Part shown: one piece after another, positions 46,401-55,900 of the stretch
Numbering within the stretch: the first letter of the stretch is position 1
Layout of the letters: every line of letters begins with the position of its first letter
Assembly: GCA_019914945.1 (NCBI GenBank)
Contig: CM034113.1
Location: 1,178,001 to 1,242,000, forward strand
Source: Typha latifolia
Lineage: Eukaryota > Streptophyta > Magnoliopsida > Poales > Typhaceae
Direction of reading: 5' to 3'
DNA length: 64,000 bases
Notes under the pieces: generated by a model
The model's input: the letters and a program-made list of their open reading frames with translations, nothing else
The model's database searches: none
Told to the model about the DNA's origin: nothing
Position numbers and translations under genes: made by a program

Positions 46401-48962
46401 GCTGCAATAACAAACTTAAAATTTTGAAAAGAAAATAAATGGGTGGTAAGAGCAAAAATTAACACTATTGACAGAACTTTCCTATACAATGCAAATACAC
46501 ATAAAAAGAGGTTTTCAACTAAGGGGAGTGTAAAAATATAGAGTAACCTTATCATTTAATTTTAAATGGGTTATAATTTCTCTGTCAAAATTGTTCTTTC
46601 CTAACATTACCCAAAGCTGAAAGTAAGTAGGAAGCAGCAAGAGGAATACCAAAGGTATAATCACGTAGAACCTTGAAATCTATGAGGACTTGTAATATCA
46701 TCTATATATGAATAAGAAGTCTGCCACTCACCACATAAATTACAAATGAAACGCCTCCCTTGGTCAACAAATCTCATGAAAGGATTTATGTACCCTTTGC
46801 AACGTGAACATCGAAGAGGCCCAATTTCTCCAAAGTCTACAAGCTACATTTGAAAATTACAAGAAGAATAAAAGTAAAGCCATGTTAGGAACAATAAGGA
46901 AGAAAAGAATAATCAAGTCCCTAAAAGAAAAAAAAATCAATGACTAGATAGCATATGCAGCTGCTTGCAGCCCATATATGATGTGGAGGCTTGACTGCTG
47001 CATCAAGTAGGCTATTATCAAAATATTGTAACAAATTGGTGGGTAGTGGCCTATCAGGTACCAAGAAAATAGGCGCTATTTACCTGAATAGGATCATCAG
47101 AAGGATGTGGAAGTGCAAATGGTTGCACCATTAAAGCCAAAGGCATACTTGATGTTGATAAAAGATCTCCAGTACATGGTATCTATTGCAGAATTTAGAT
47201 CAGTTCATAACACCTCAATTGCAGGAAGTCTAAGAAGATGATTAAGGGCTGCATACCTGATTGATGGTACATCTCATCAAACGAGGGCTGCAGTTACCAG
47301 TATCCTTGACAACAAATTCACTAGCAGCAGGCTAACAGAACAAGAATAGTTCAGTCAGATGAAGTGGAATAAGTCTAATTCCATAAAAGGGAAAACAAGA
47401 TTATCTTGTTCAACCAAGAATTTTGATATATCCTAAGAAAAGAATTTACCAATATAAAAATGGCAAGCTGTTGAACATACCGGGGGGACTGAAGCTTGAT
47501 TCCCCACACGAGTCTCAAATACAGCCACTGAAGAAGTAGGCATTGGCCGCGGAATCTGGTTAGGATCAATTTTGGACGGTGTTGATACCATAGCCCCAGC
47601 ATGCGGCGAGTAGCCCATTGAGGATAGCGGCGGAGGCATAGTTTGGGTCAATGTGTTTGGGAGCATGCCAGCCATATTTACTGGCGGTGGCAAAGTACCA
47701 AGAGGAGCCCCCTAGAACAATTTTTCAAATCAGCTAAAAGATCAAGATAGATCTAAGCTTTATTTGCATTTTGAGTCCCCTAGCTGAACTAAGTTTGAAC
47801 TTTCAATTAGTGTTGCAAGCACTTATAAATCCAGTTTTTACTCATCCAGTGAATTCATACGGCAAAAATAATTTAATAAACATTAAACCAAACCCAGATC
47901 AACTCACCTGATGAGGCTGCGACTGCCATGCTGGAGCTCCAAATGGAGCATTTGAACCAGGAGGCCCTGAGAAAGATTGTGGCGGCCCCATAAACGGCTG
48001 CGAGGGTGGCATCCCCATGAACGGTTGCGAGGACTGCTGCCCTGTAAAGGGTTGCGAGGATGGCGGCCCCATAAATGGCTGTGAGGACTGAGCCCCCCTG
48101 ATTGGCTGCGAGGACGGTGGCCCCATGAACGGCTGGGAGGACGGCGGCCCCATGAACGGCTGCGAGGACGGCGGACCCATAAATTGCTGTGAGGACGGTG
48201 GCCCCATGAACTGCTGTGAGGACGGTGGCCCAGTGAACTGCTGTGAGGACGGCGGCCCCGTAAACTGCTGTGAGGACGGCGGCCCCATGAATGGCTGTGA
48301 GGACGGCGGCCCCATGAAAGGCTGCGAGGATGGCTGGCCAATAGACGGCTGCGAGGACGGAGGTCCCATGAGAGGCTGAGAAGACGGCGGCCCCCTGATC
48401 AGCTGTGAGGGAGGTGATCCCATAGTCGGCTGCGAGGGTGGTGGTACCGAGGCCGGTGGCTGCCCACCAAACGGCTGGGAGGCCGGAATCGACGACCCCG
48501 AGAACGGCTGCGACCTCTGTGCGGCAAACGGAGCGCCAGCCGGCGGGCTCCCAGAAAACGGCCGCATGCCCTGAGATTGCAGAGGCACGGCAGAGGGCGG
48601 AGGAGCCCGGATCAGTGCCGGCGATCCCATCGCCGATCCGGATACGGGAGGAGCCGGACGTCCGGCGATGCCAATAGCCGCAGGCCCATTGCTGGCGATC
48701 GGGGCGGACTGCGGCGGCGGACGGGAGGCGAATGCTGCGGCGGGAGGAGGAGGACCGGGTCGGGACACGGGGGCGCCGGGAGCGGCGGCGGAGAAGGGGG
48801 AGGAGGGGCGACGGGGCGGGCAGAGGGGGGAGGAGGGCGGGAGATCTGGAGGTTGTGGAAGGAATCGGGGAGGGAGGAAGGATTCGGGTTAGGGTTAGGG
48901 TTAGGGTTTGGAGAAAAGAAAGGGGCGCGTGGCCTGGGTGGGCCGGAGGGAGGAGACGCCAT
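28125..48962 (-). CDS. SEC24: Protein transport protein SEC24-like (COPII coat subunit), 24 exons; apparent frameshift in exon 1
   Basis: SEC24 pairs with SEC23 in the COPII inner coat and selects cargo for export from the ER. Exons on the minus strand: 48962-47908, 47711-47481, 47331-47257, 47182-47084, 46843-46732, 45739-45612, 44535-44416, 42618-42538, 41846-41769, 41627-41535, 41279-41225, 39590-39514, 37901-37830, 37732-37649, 34257-34138, 34031-33963, 32217-32140, 31010-30872, 30658-30494, 30216-30071, 29978-29802, 28604-28516, 28434-28403, 28231-28125. All junctions from exon 2 keep frame (808 aa). Exon 1 gives a disordered Pro/Gly/Ser/Gln-rich region with 17 nine-residue repeats. Exon 5 holds the zinc finger CSRC...CNLC. 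Later exons carry [19 protein letters not shown], the trunk, and the C-terminal [12 protein letters not shown]. It resembles the plant SEC24B/C class. Exon 1 is 1055 bases, one short of a multiple of three: the MASPP start frame and the repeat frame differ by one base near 48796-48800. Corrected length would be about 1160 aa. Confidence 0.92.
32365..32550. repeat. Tandem duplication in SEC24 intron 16, 87-97-bp unit
   Basis: TAAGCAAAG(T/G)ATTGGACAGAA is at 32374 and again at 32461. ACATAGGAACC(T)TGTTG and ATGGCCA(C/T)TC follow in both copies, the second copy with about ten extra bases. Confidence 0.7.
34410..34450. repeat. (GA)n microsatellite in SEC24 intron 14
   Basis: About 20 uninterrupted GA dinucleotides. 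Confidence 0.9.
35850..36065. mobile_element. Possible MITE in SEC24 intron 14
   Basis: The ends CTATTTGGATTGAATAA and, in reverse complement, TATGTTTGGATGGGAAGAA are similar. The interior is purine/pyrimidine-rich (AAGAGAAGGGGAAAG, CCCCTTCTTTTT). No target duplication was set. Confidence 0.4.
36356..36933. mobile_element. MULE-like element in SEC24 intron 14, with 10-bp target duplication
   Basis: ATTGTACCCA flanks the element exactly on both sides (36346-36355 and 36934-36943). The ends are short and loosely inverted: TGGTTTGAAGGATC on the left, CAAGGTTCGAAAAATT on the right in reverse complement. The right half includes CGGACGGCCGATACGGCC and ATACATATCG, a pattern I know from dispersed plant repeats. 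The interior is rich in TCTC tracts. No coding capacity. A 9-11-bp duplication is typical of Mutator-like elements. Confidence 0.65.
44594..44842. repeat. Tandem duplication in SEC24 intron 6, about 154-bp unit
   Basis: CAACTGCTATCCCAT is at 44594 and 44748, each followed by TAGCAACTT, ATTCCAGGTT- and CCACCAT/CTACCAT-type blocks in the same order. Confidence 0.7.
45910..46365. repeat. Dispersed GGCACG-rich repeat in the SEC24 intron between exons 5 and 6
   Basis: Both ends are rich in GGCACGA/TGCCAAG words: GTGGCACGAGACATGCC and GTGTCGTGCCAAGCCGG on the left; GTGCCGACCGGCACGAC on the right. The centre is AT-rich. This suggests an inverted-repeat element, but the borders are approximate and no target duplication was confirmed. 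Confidence 0.45.
47977..48435 (-). repeat. Coding minisatellite: 17 units of 27 bp in SEC24 exon 1
   Basis: Seventeen consecutive nine-residue units of the form SQPFMGPPS are read on the minus strand. Variants include [27 protein letters not shown] and SQPTMGSPP at the edge. Units in the middle are the most alike (two SQQFT, two SQQFM, then SQPFM), which suggests recent unequal exchange. Because 27 is a multiple of three, changes in copy number keep the frame. The region is part of the flexible N-terminal arm of SEC24. Confidence 0.93.
48887..48909. repeat. Telomere-like TTAGGG repeats inside the SEC24 start region
   Basis: Three TTAGGG units plus a TTTGG end read on the plus strand. On the coding strand they form a telo-box-like AAACCCTAA followed by CCCTAA units, and encode an Asn-Pro run shortly after the initiator ATG (residues about 18-28). 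Confidence 0.85.
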
Positions 48963-49154
48963 GGATCGAGCCTAGAGAGAGAGAGAGGGAATGGTATTAG
49001 AGAGAGAAAGAAGAGAGGGAGTGGGAGAAGGTGGAGATCGGGATCTGAGGAGGGGAGAGAAGAAGATGGGAGCGTTTTAAGCTGGCGGGGTTTAGTTTGA
49101 TTCGACGAGAGAGGTAGAACACGGGAGACTAATACAGGACGTAACGAATTTCGC

Positions 49155-49160
49155 CACGTG
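49155..49160. promoter_or_regulatory. G-box CACGTG upstream of SEC24
   Basis: A palindromic CACGTG in context GCCACGTGTA lies about 195 bases upstream of the SEC24 ATG. It is a potential bZIP/bHLH binding site and its use is not shown by sequence alone. Confidence 0.4.
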
Positions 49161-49675
49161 TAGATATGCAAGCTGGTGAAAGCTGATTGGTTTGACAGCG
49201 TGGGCCTGCTGATGTGGCAGTGGGAGTTGGAAGGTGAAGGGAACGAGGAAGAAGTGGGAAACGGGATAAATGGAGACGTTACCAGGGAGGAGGTGTTAAT
49301 ATAGATAGTATGAACGTTTGCTTTGGATTTACTATTTTACACCTTACAAATTGCAAAAATAACGGGGCATGTTCTTTTTCTTTCTCTTAAATTTGTGATT
49401 CCAACCTTATATTTTTCACTATTTACAAACCACACATCATTTCGATCAGTAAATTTGTGGAGCTATGCTTCTATGACCGTCCCAGATATGTATCATATTT
49501 TAAATAATTTTTTCATCCATTCAATTAGAACTGATTTATTTTTATGTTGGTCGAAATATTTTTTTCCTTTCATGGAATCAAAACTTAGAGCCGTAATCTA
49601 TTGATAGCCAATTTATGAGATGAAATCGGAAAAGAATAATAAGGTTTATGAGAGAAGAGGCACAATTAAATTAAA
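49161..49675. other. SEC24 upstream flank and AT-rich intergenic DNA
   Basis: No gene was recognised. A GA-rich leader with short (GA)n runs lies just inside at 48972-48985 and 48998-49020, in the probable SEC24 5' UTR. Confidence 0.4.
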
Positions 49676-50037
49676 GGTTAAATATATTTTATCCACTTGT
49701 ATTTATACTCAAAATCATTTTACCATTTTATACTTCAAAAAGTCTCAAACTAATCTTTGTGCTTATCATTAAAGTAAAATTATTAATTTTTCTATTAAAT
49801 TTAATAATTACTATAGCTATTTTAATAATTTACTGTATTATATTAAAATCTGTATGTCTTTTCTAACCAAGACAATGAGAGCATTTTAGTTATTTGATAT
49901 TATTTAGTTAAGTTTAACGAAAAAATTAACAGCTTTATTTTAATTATAAGCATAGGGACTAGTTTAAAATTTTGTAAAATACAGAGAGATAAAGTGAATT
50001 TAGACATAAATATAAAGGGATAAAATGCATTTAACCC
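49676..50037. mobile_element. MULE-type MITE with exact 9-bp target duplication (family M1, copy 2)
   Basis: TAAATTAAA flanks the element exactly at 49667-49675 and 50038-50046. The ends are inverted: GGTTAAATATATTTTATCC on the left, GGGTTAAATGCATTTTATCC on the right in reverse complement. Inner inverted blocks include AAAATCATTTTACC and ATTAAAGTAAAATT, and these match those of the element at 25204-25759. A duplication of 9 bases and long terminal inverted repeats point to the Mutator superfamily. There is no transposase inside. Confidence 0.8.
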
Positions 50038-51503
50038 TAAATTAAATAGAAAAAAAAACCCAATAATTAAAGCTGGATATCTCCACTGTCACGTTCTATT
50101 TGAGCGTATCTACTAGTGAAATGCCGTATCTAACTTTGTCTATGGATGGCCACCTGGTCATAGAATTTATATATATTATATCCTTTTTTGATAGAGTGAG
50201 CCACTAACTATTCAGGCTGTTTGGTTTTTTGACTATGTGACAGGTTCTAAATAATATTTTCATGTAGATATATATATTCTTTTGTTTTCTATTTCATTCA
50301 TCTTATGTAATCAAAAGTACATGTTACTATAATAAGAAATATGGTGACGATCTAATGATTGTCGACTATTTGGGTTTATTCAGGAATATCGTTAGATTTT
50401 AATTTCAACTTAAATCAAATATATGAGAGTATAAGATTAGATGACGTTTAATTACGTTGTGTACCGGACTACAGTGGATTCATTTGTAGAGATAATGATG
50501 ACGGTGATGAAAATGATGAGATGTAGATGATAGGAGCGAATGAATAATTGAGATGATGATAGAGTGGGAGTAAATTTGTGATTTAAAAGGAAAAAGAAGA
50601 GAAGAAGGTTGGTCCTAAAAAAGAAGGGAGATCAAGGAATGAGAATGGAGGAGTTAGGATTTGAGGGAGGAGGAAGAAGATGATTAGCCATACTAGACTA
50701 GAAGGATTGGTAATTAGCCATACTAGACTAGAAGGATTGGTAAATTAGGTAGAACGGGCTTGCATCGGCTTAATGATATCAGCTTGGATAGAAGGAGAAG
50801 ATTGAGAGAGATAAGTGGCAGGGAAAGGAGGCTAAAGGAGAAAGAAGATAGAAAAAATGGTAATACCCTTTAATAATTTTTCAAATTGTTGCCTTCTACA
50901 CTTTTCGAGGCTAACCAAAGTATAAAATAATTTAAATTAACTTTACACGATGACCTCAATGTCGGACGTTTGAACACCGTTAGACGAGCTACAATCTTGG
51001 GTTAGGGCGTTCGAATGCCATTGGATGGCTTTTAAATACTAAAATTCAAAAACAATCAACGGGATATAACTTTTGAATATCGTGCTGTAGCCATTAGAAC
51101 ACTAAAATCTAGGAGCCTTATTTTTTGACGAGATTTTGACATTCAAACGCCATAGCCCGAGACTACTACTGTTGAAAATAAATTCTAATGATAACTTGGT
51201 TCGACGTAGCAAATCTAATACCCTCTGTGAAGTGACTCAATTGGGCCAGACCACATTAAATTAGAATTGTCGAATATGGGCTCATATTAAATCATAATAT
51301 TCATGGTTCTTTTTCTTTTTTGTGATTTTAAATGGATCAGTTATAAATTCAAAAAGTACTCGTCAGGGCATCACCCTAAATATTAAAAATCTCTCTTTAT
51401 ATTGTTTAAATATAGTTTACAGAGCTTCTCATGAATTAAATTATGCCATATTTTGACATGTTATTTTTGCTTATTCTAAAAAGCAAAATCTAATTTGCCA
51501 TTG
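50038..51503. other. Intergenic DNA between SEC24 and the tRNA gene
   Basis: No gene was recognised. It contains an exact 30-bp tandem duplication at 50683-50742 and purine-rich stretches at 50500-50680. Confidence 0.45.
50683..50742. repeat. Exact tandem duplication of 30 bp
   Basis: Two adjacent identical copies beginning ATTAGCCATACTAGAC, at 50683 and 50713. Confidence 0.9.
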
Positions 51504-51576
51504 TGGAGATGCGGGGTATCGATCCCCGTACCTCTCGCATGCTAAGCGAGCGCTCTACCATCTGAGCTACATCCCC
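51504..51576 (-). tRNA. tRNA-Ala (anticodon AGC)
   Basis: The 73-nt minus-strand sequence folds as a cloverleaf. The acceptor stem GGGGATG pairs with CATCTCC (one G-U pair) and the discriminator is A. The D arm has the A-box TAGCTCAGATGGTAGAGC. The anticodon stem CTCGC/GCGAG holds loop TTAGCAT with AGC. The T arm is GGGGATCGATACCCC. No CCA is encoded, as expected for a nuclear gene. T-runs at 51485-51488 and 51478-51482 (minus strand) can stop RNA polymerase III. There is no intron. Confidence 0.95.
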
Positions 51577-52009
51577 ATTGATGATAAACAATTTAAATAA
51601 ATAAAATGTTTGAGATTTGAACAAGGTTGGTTCCATTGCATGGGATAAAATCTTACAGTTAGATTAGAGACCAAATGCAAAAGGTACATTAAATACGTTT
51701 TTTTTTTTTACTTTTTAAAGTTGGTTATTTATTTATTTATTTTTTCTTTATCATGTGAGATATTAACATGATAAATAAATTAAATTTTGTGCCCGGAACT
51801 TGTGCATTAGAAAGTTATGTTTCTAATTAGGAGATACTTAAGGAAAATAACAGAAATTTATTAACAAGTTTGAATACAAAAACTTAATTAATAAGTTTAT
51901 ATCTTAGAAAACATAAAAAAATATTTATCTTAATATAATAGGCTGTTTAGTTATTATTTTTTCAGTTTTAAAAAGGCCTAATTTAATACATTAATAGGAA
52001 AATTTCCAT
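51577..52009. other. AT-rich intergenic DNA
   Basis: 5' flank of the tRNA gene on the minus strand. Nothing else was recognised. Confidence 0.35.
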
Positions 52010-52460
52010 GTGCGGGTGTTTGGATGAGTTCTTCAAAGGAAATATTTTCGGAGAATATAACCCTTTCATAGGAGATTTTTTCCCCCCCACTCTTTCCCTC
52101 ACTTTCCTATCATCATTCTCCTCTCCTCCGCGGCTTCGCCCACCACCACGACCTCCTCCTTCACTATTCACCACCACCATCTCATCCACCTTGTCTACCC
52201 ACCACCGCCGCCACCATCACCACTAACTGGTACTCATCATTCTCCTCCGCCCATAGCCAACTTTTCCTTGTTCTCCTCCGTCGACCATCACCACCTCTTC
52301 CTCCTCATTCTCCTCTACCAACTACCTCTTACCCCCTCATCTTTCTCCTCCCACCAACAAACCTAACCACAACCACCACCACTCCTGCTTTCATCTCTCT
52401 TCTTTCCTATTTTTTTTCCTTCAGAAATTTCTAAACTATCCAAACATGATAATTTAACCA
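52010..52460. mobile_element. Possible MITE with pyrimidine/CCA-rich centre
   Basis: The left end GTGTTTGGATGAGTT resembles the right end ATGTTTGGATAGTTT read in reverse complement, each followed by AAAT- and GGA-type blocks. The centre (52080-52400) is rich in CCTCC and CCACCA. No target duplication was fixed. Confidence 0.45.
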
Positions 52461-52998
52461 ATCCTAAGGAAAATAACTCTATGGGATCCTTTAGTTGCAG
52501 TTTTCAATTCCTACATGCTGAAATTCCTCTAGAAATTTTCCTAACTTTAATGAGGCATTTGCACATATTAAACGCTGACAAAATTTATAATTTTATACCA
52601 AATAATGCAGTAATAAATAGCACTTTTGTTGTAATCTAAAGTAGGAAATACAGTTAGTGATATTCTTCAAAAACAAATTGAAACATAGTGATAAGTGCAG
52701 ATTTTTGTAGCTCTTAAAACTATTGAACACCAAAATTCAAAGTGCGAACAAACTCAACATACCATAGATTACATAAGAGACAGCATGACCACAAAACAGT
52801 CCTCACAAGCTTCAGGTGATATTCCATGGTTATTAGCATAAGGAAGGAACCCAAACTCACATTGAAAGACATTGGTCGACACCTGATACACTGCTAGAAA
52901 GACATGAAACAGCTATTTGACGCTTTAAAGCCTGTTGATATAAAGTAGATTCGGACATTCTATAGAAATTTATGCTGGCTCGAAGATCATTCAACTGA
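52461..52998. other. 3' flank of the desaturase gene
   Basis: Downstream of the desaturase stop codon on the minus strand. The part nearest the gene probably includes its 3' UTR. Confidence 0.4.
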
Positions 52999-55900
52999 TC
53001 AAAGTTGCACTTCCCTGTCATAAATCCAGCTGAATGGAATAGCCAGAGCTTGCTTAGCCCTTGCCTGTGCCCTTTCTTCCAGTTTCTTGATCCTTGGAGC
53101 CAAGGTGCAAACGTAGTCCTGAGCCCTTCTTCCTTCCCCAGAAAGCCCGGTAAGCTTCTCCACCTCCCACCTTCTTACAAGGAACTCAAGAATATCGGCA
53201 TAGTCCTTGGCAGTGTAGACACCCAACCGCTGAGCCACAGAAGAGAAGTGCTCGAACAGATTATCATCGCGTCCATCATACATCAGATGGGCAGGCATTG
53301 AGATCTTCTTCTTCATCATGTCAGCAAATGCAAGCACAGTACCATCAGGGTCAATCTCAAAGAGCTTCTCCACTATCTTGGTGTATGCGGTTTCATGACG
53401 CTTCTCATCTGCCGCAATGATGCCACAAATCTGAGCCAGTTTCAGATCCCCATGTTCCTTCGCATGCCTAGCAGTGTTTCCATGAGAAATGAAGGTTGCC
53501 CTTTCCTGAAATGAGGTGTAAATAAAGCCAAGGTATGGGTTGTTCTCCGTTCGAGGATCCTACAGACAAAAAAAGGAGACAAATCATTTGTTGATATCAT
53601 GCGAAATCATGAAAATAATAACAACAGAAAGTCCAACCGTCAATCAAATTAATAATCAACCGAACGATTGTAAGGTTTGAACATATAATATACTGCCTAA
53701 ACGAAGGAAAAGCAGATACAAGAAACTTGGAGGAACTATACCATTCCGGAACCGATCAAATACTGAATTGTTTTCTCAATTTGCTTCATGTCCACTCGTC
53801 CAGTAAGGTATAGATATTTATTAAGAAGGTCTCCATGTCTATTCTCTTCAGCAGTCCATGCTCTTGTCCAAACAGCCCAGGAGGTAAGACTTGCCCCTGT
53901 TTCATCACGGACACCATCAAGGGTATTAAGCATTGTTTGGTATGTAGGAAGGGCTTCTTCTGTGATCATATCTCCAACCAAGCAAACATAATAATCATCA
54001 GGGATCTCCTTTGACCGCTCTCTAAGTTCTTTAACTTCTTCATGAAATCCCTCTGATGAAGAGTCAGGCAGGAAATCCTGCGGCTGCCAACACTTCTCTA
54101 CTGGCTTCAAATGAACTAAGATGTTATTCTCTGCCCACTCCTCTAATGACTTGAAGATCTCAATCTTCTGAGGCAGCAAGGAATGAGTCACTTGGGAATG
54201 TACCTCATGAGGAGGGCTGAAGGGCTTTCTTAGATTCTCAACTCTGCATCAAATAGTATCAGACAATTTCAAATTTTACTCAAGCAGGAGCTTATATCTG
54301 CAGAGATCGTACAACGAATAGGAAACTTGACATTTTTCTTGAGTTTTGCTATTAAGATAATCTTTCATAGGAAAATGTCACATAAGAATCACTGTTTAGA
54401 AAACATTTTCTAATACGTATGAAGTTACAGCTGGATATGCATTGGCTGAACAACCAAAATACCAAACAATATAAATATTAACATTACAAAAGCTAATGAA
54501 ACATGTACTTTTACTACTGACCACTTCGTAAAACATGTTTGCAGCAAGAATAGAGTACAAGAATCTTGTTGGAAAGATAACCTCTTTTCCAGATTTTGAC
54601 ATTTGAACAGAATAGAAGTCCGTCATTTGATGATAATTATGAGTAAAAAGGACAAACAATTACTTTTTGTACTGTTCAAAAGCTATATAATATAGAAAAG
54701 GGAGTAAAAAAAATAATAACAATAACTAGGATAAGCACAGTGCACATCGTAGAACTTTGGACTAGAAATGTCACTCATTCCATGAGATATGAGAATGGAA
54801 TAGATACATTTTACCAGTGTATTGATTATGCTGATTATTATTATCTTTTGCCAAACATCTCTTTGCACAGTTCTAATTAATTTCCTCTAAAGTTTCCTCT
54901 TCAATAATTTTAGCTAGCATCACTCAAACTGACATCATACATTCATACTAAATGATGTTGACAAGTAATGATTCTTCATTCACCAAAGAAACATTTATAG
55001 AAGTACATGCTCAAGTTTTGACAAACAATTGGTCTTTCTGAACTGATGTGTAATGCTTAGTAGATTCATGAGCATATGACTTTGTACCAGATGCACCCCA
55101 CAAAATAACTTTCCAACTTGTTCAAGTTTATAATTAACTTATTGAAGCATGACCAGGTAACATAGTCTGCAGATGGTTTATGAAGTTCAATCTCTTGACA
55201 ACTATCTCTATAGTAACTTGACGTATGCAGGTTTCCTATCGAACCCATGATCTGTACCCTTTTCGTTACGCAAAATTATTGTCATAGAAATTTATGAAAT
55301 TTAGACCTTTATTCTGAAAAAGATTATTTGACTTTTGATCTAAGCAAGTCCATTTGGGTCACTTTCATATCTCACTGAAATTCCGTACTGGCCTTCATTC
55401 ACGTGATCTATGTAATTGTGTGGTAGGAAGATTGTGTCCTCTAAAGTTACACTAGAGTTGAGCTTGATGAGGTAATTGAATCATGTCATTGTTAACCTTT
55501 ATTGCTCGTAAAACTCAAATAAGGATAACCATGGCAAGGACTTCTTTCTCCGAATATAGAGCTCTTTAGAATGTTGACGGCCAGCGGACATCCACATTGT
55601 CAATTGATGCTTCTCCTAGGAAGAGCTTAACCTTTCTGCTCAGCTATGAGCAAACAAGAGAGAAGTTGATGCATCTTCTAGGCCCCCCCCTCCCCCCCAG
55701 CCACAAGTAAAGAAGAAGTATGGCTAGAGATGCTAAGGGACTCTAAAAGATTGACCAAGCAATTCTATCACGAGGAAATATCAAGAACTTGGAGTGATAC
55801 GAAAACTTATGACTTTTGACAAGAGAACAAATACCAAATCTATGGCCAAAATTTATGTGCTTACCCTATTAGTTAAGAAGCTAACATGACCTACTGCAAA

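Noticed and set aside
48125..48379. Plus-strand open frame with [13 protein letters not shown] repeats
   Set aside because: It is the antisense reading of the SEC24 minisatellite, with no independent support.
47873..49171. A 432-codon open frame on the minus strand overlapping SEC24 exon 1
   Set aside because: It is a shadow frame kept open by the 27-bp repeat and high GC. It does not have the SEC24 N terminus, repeat chemistry or splice continuity.
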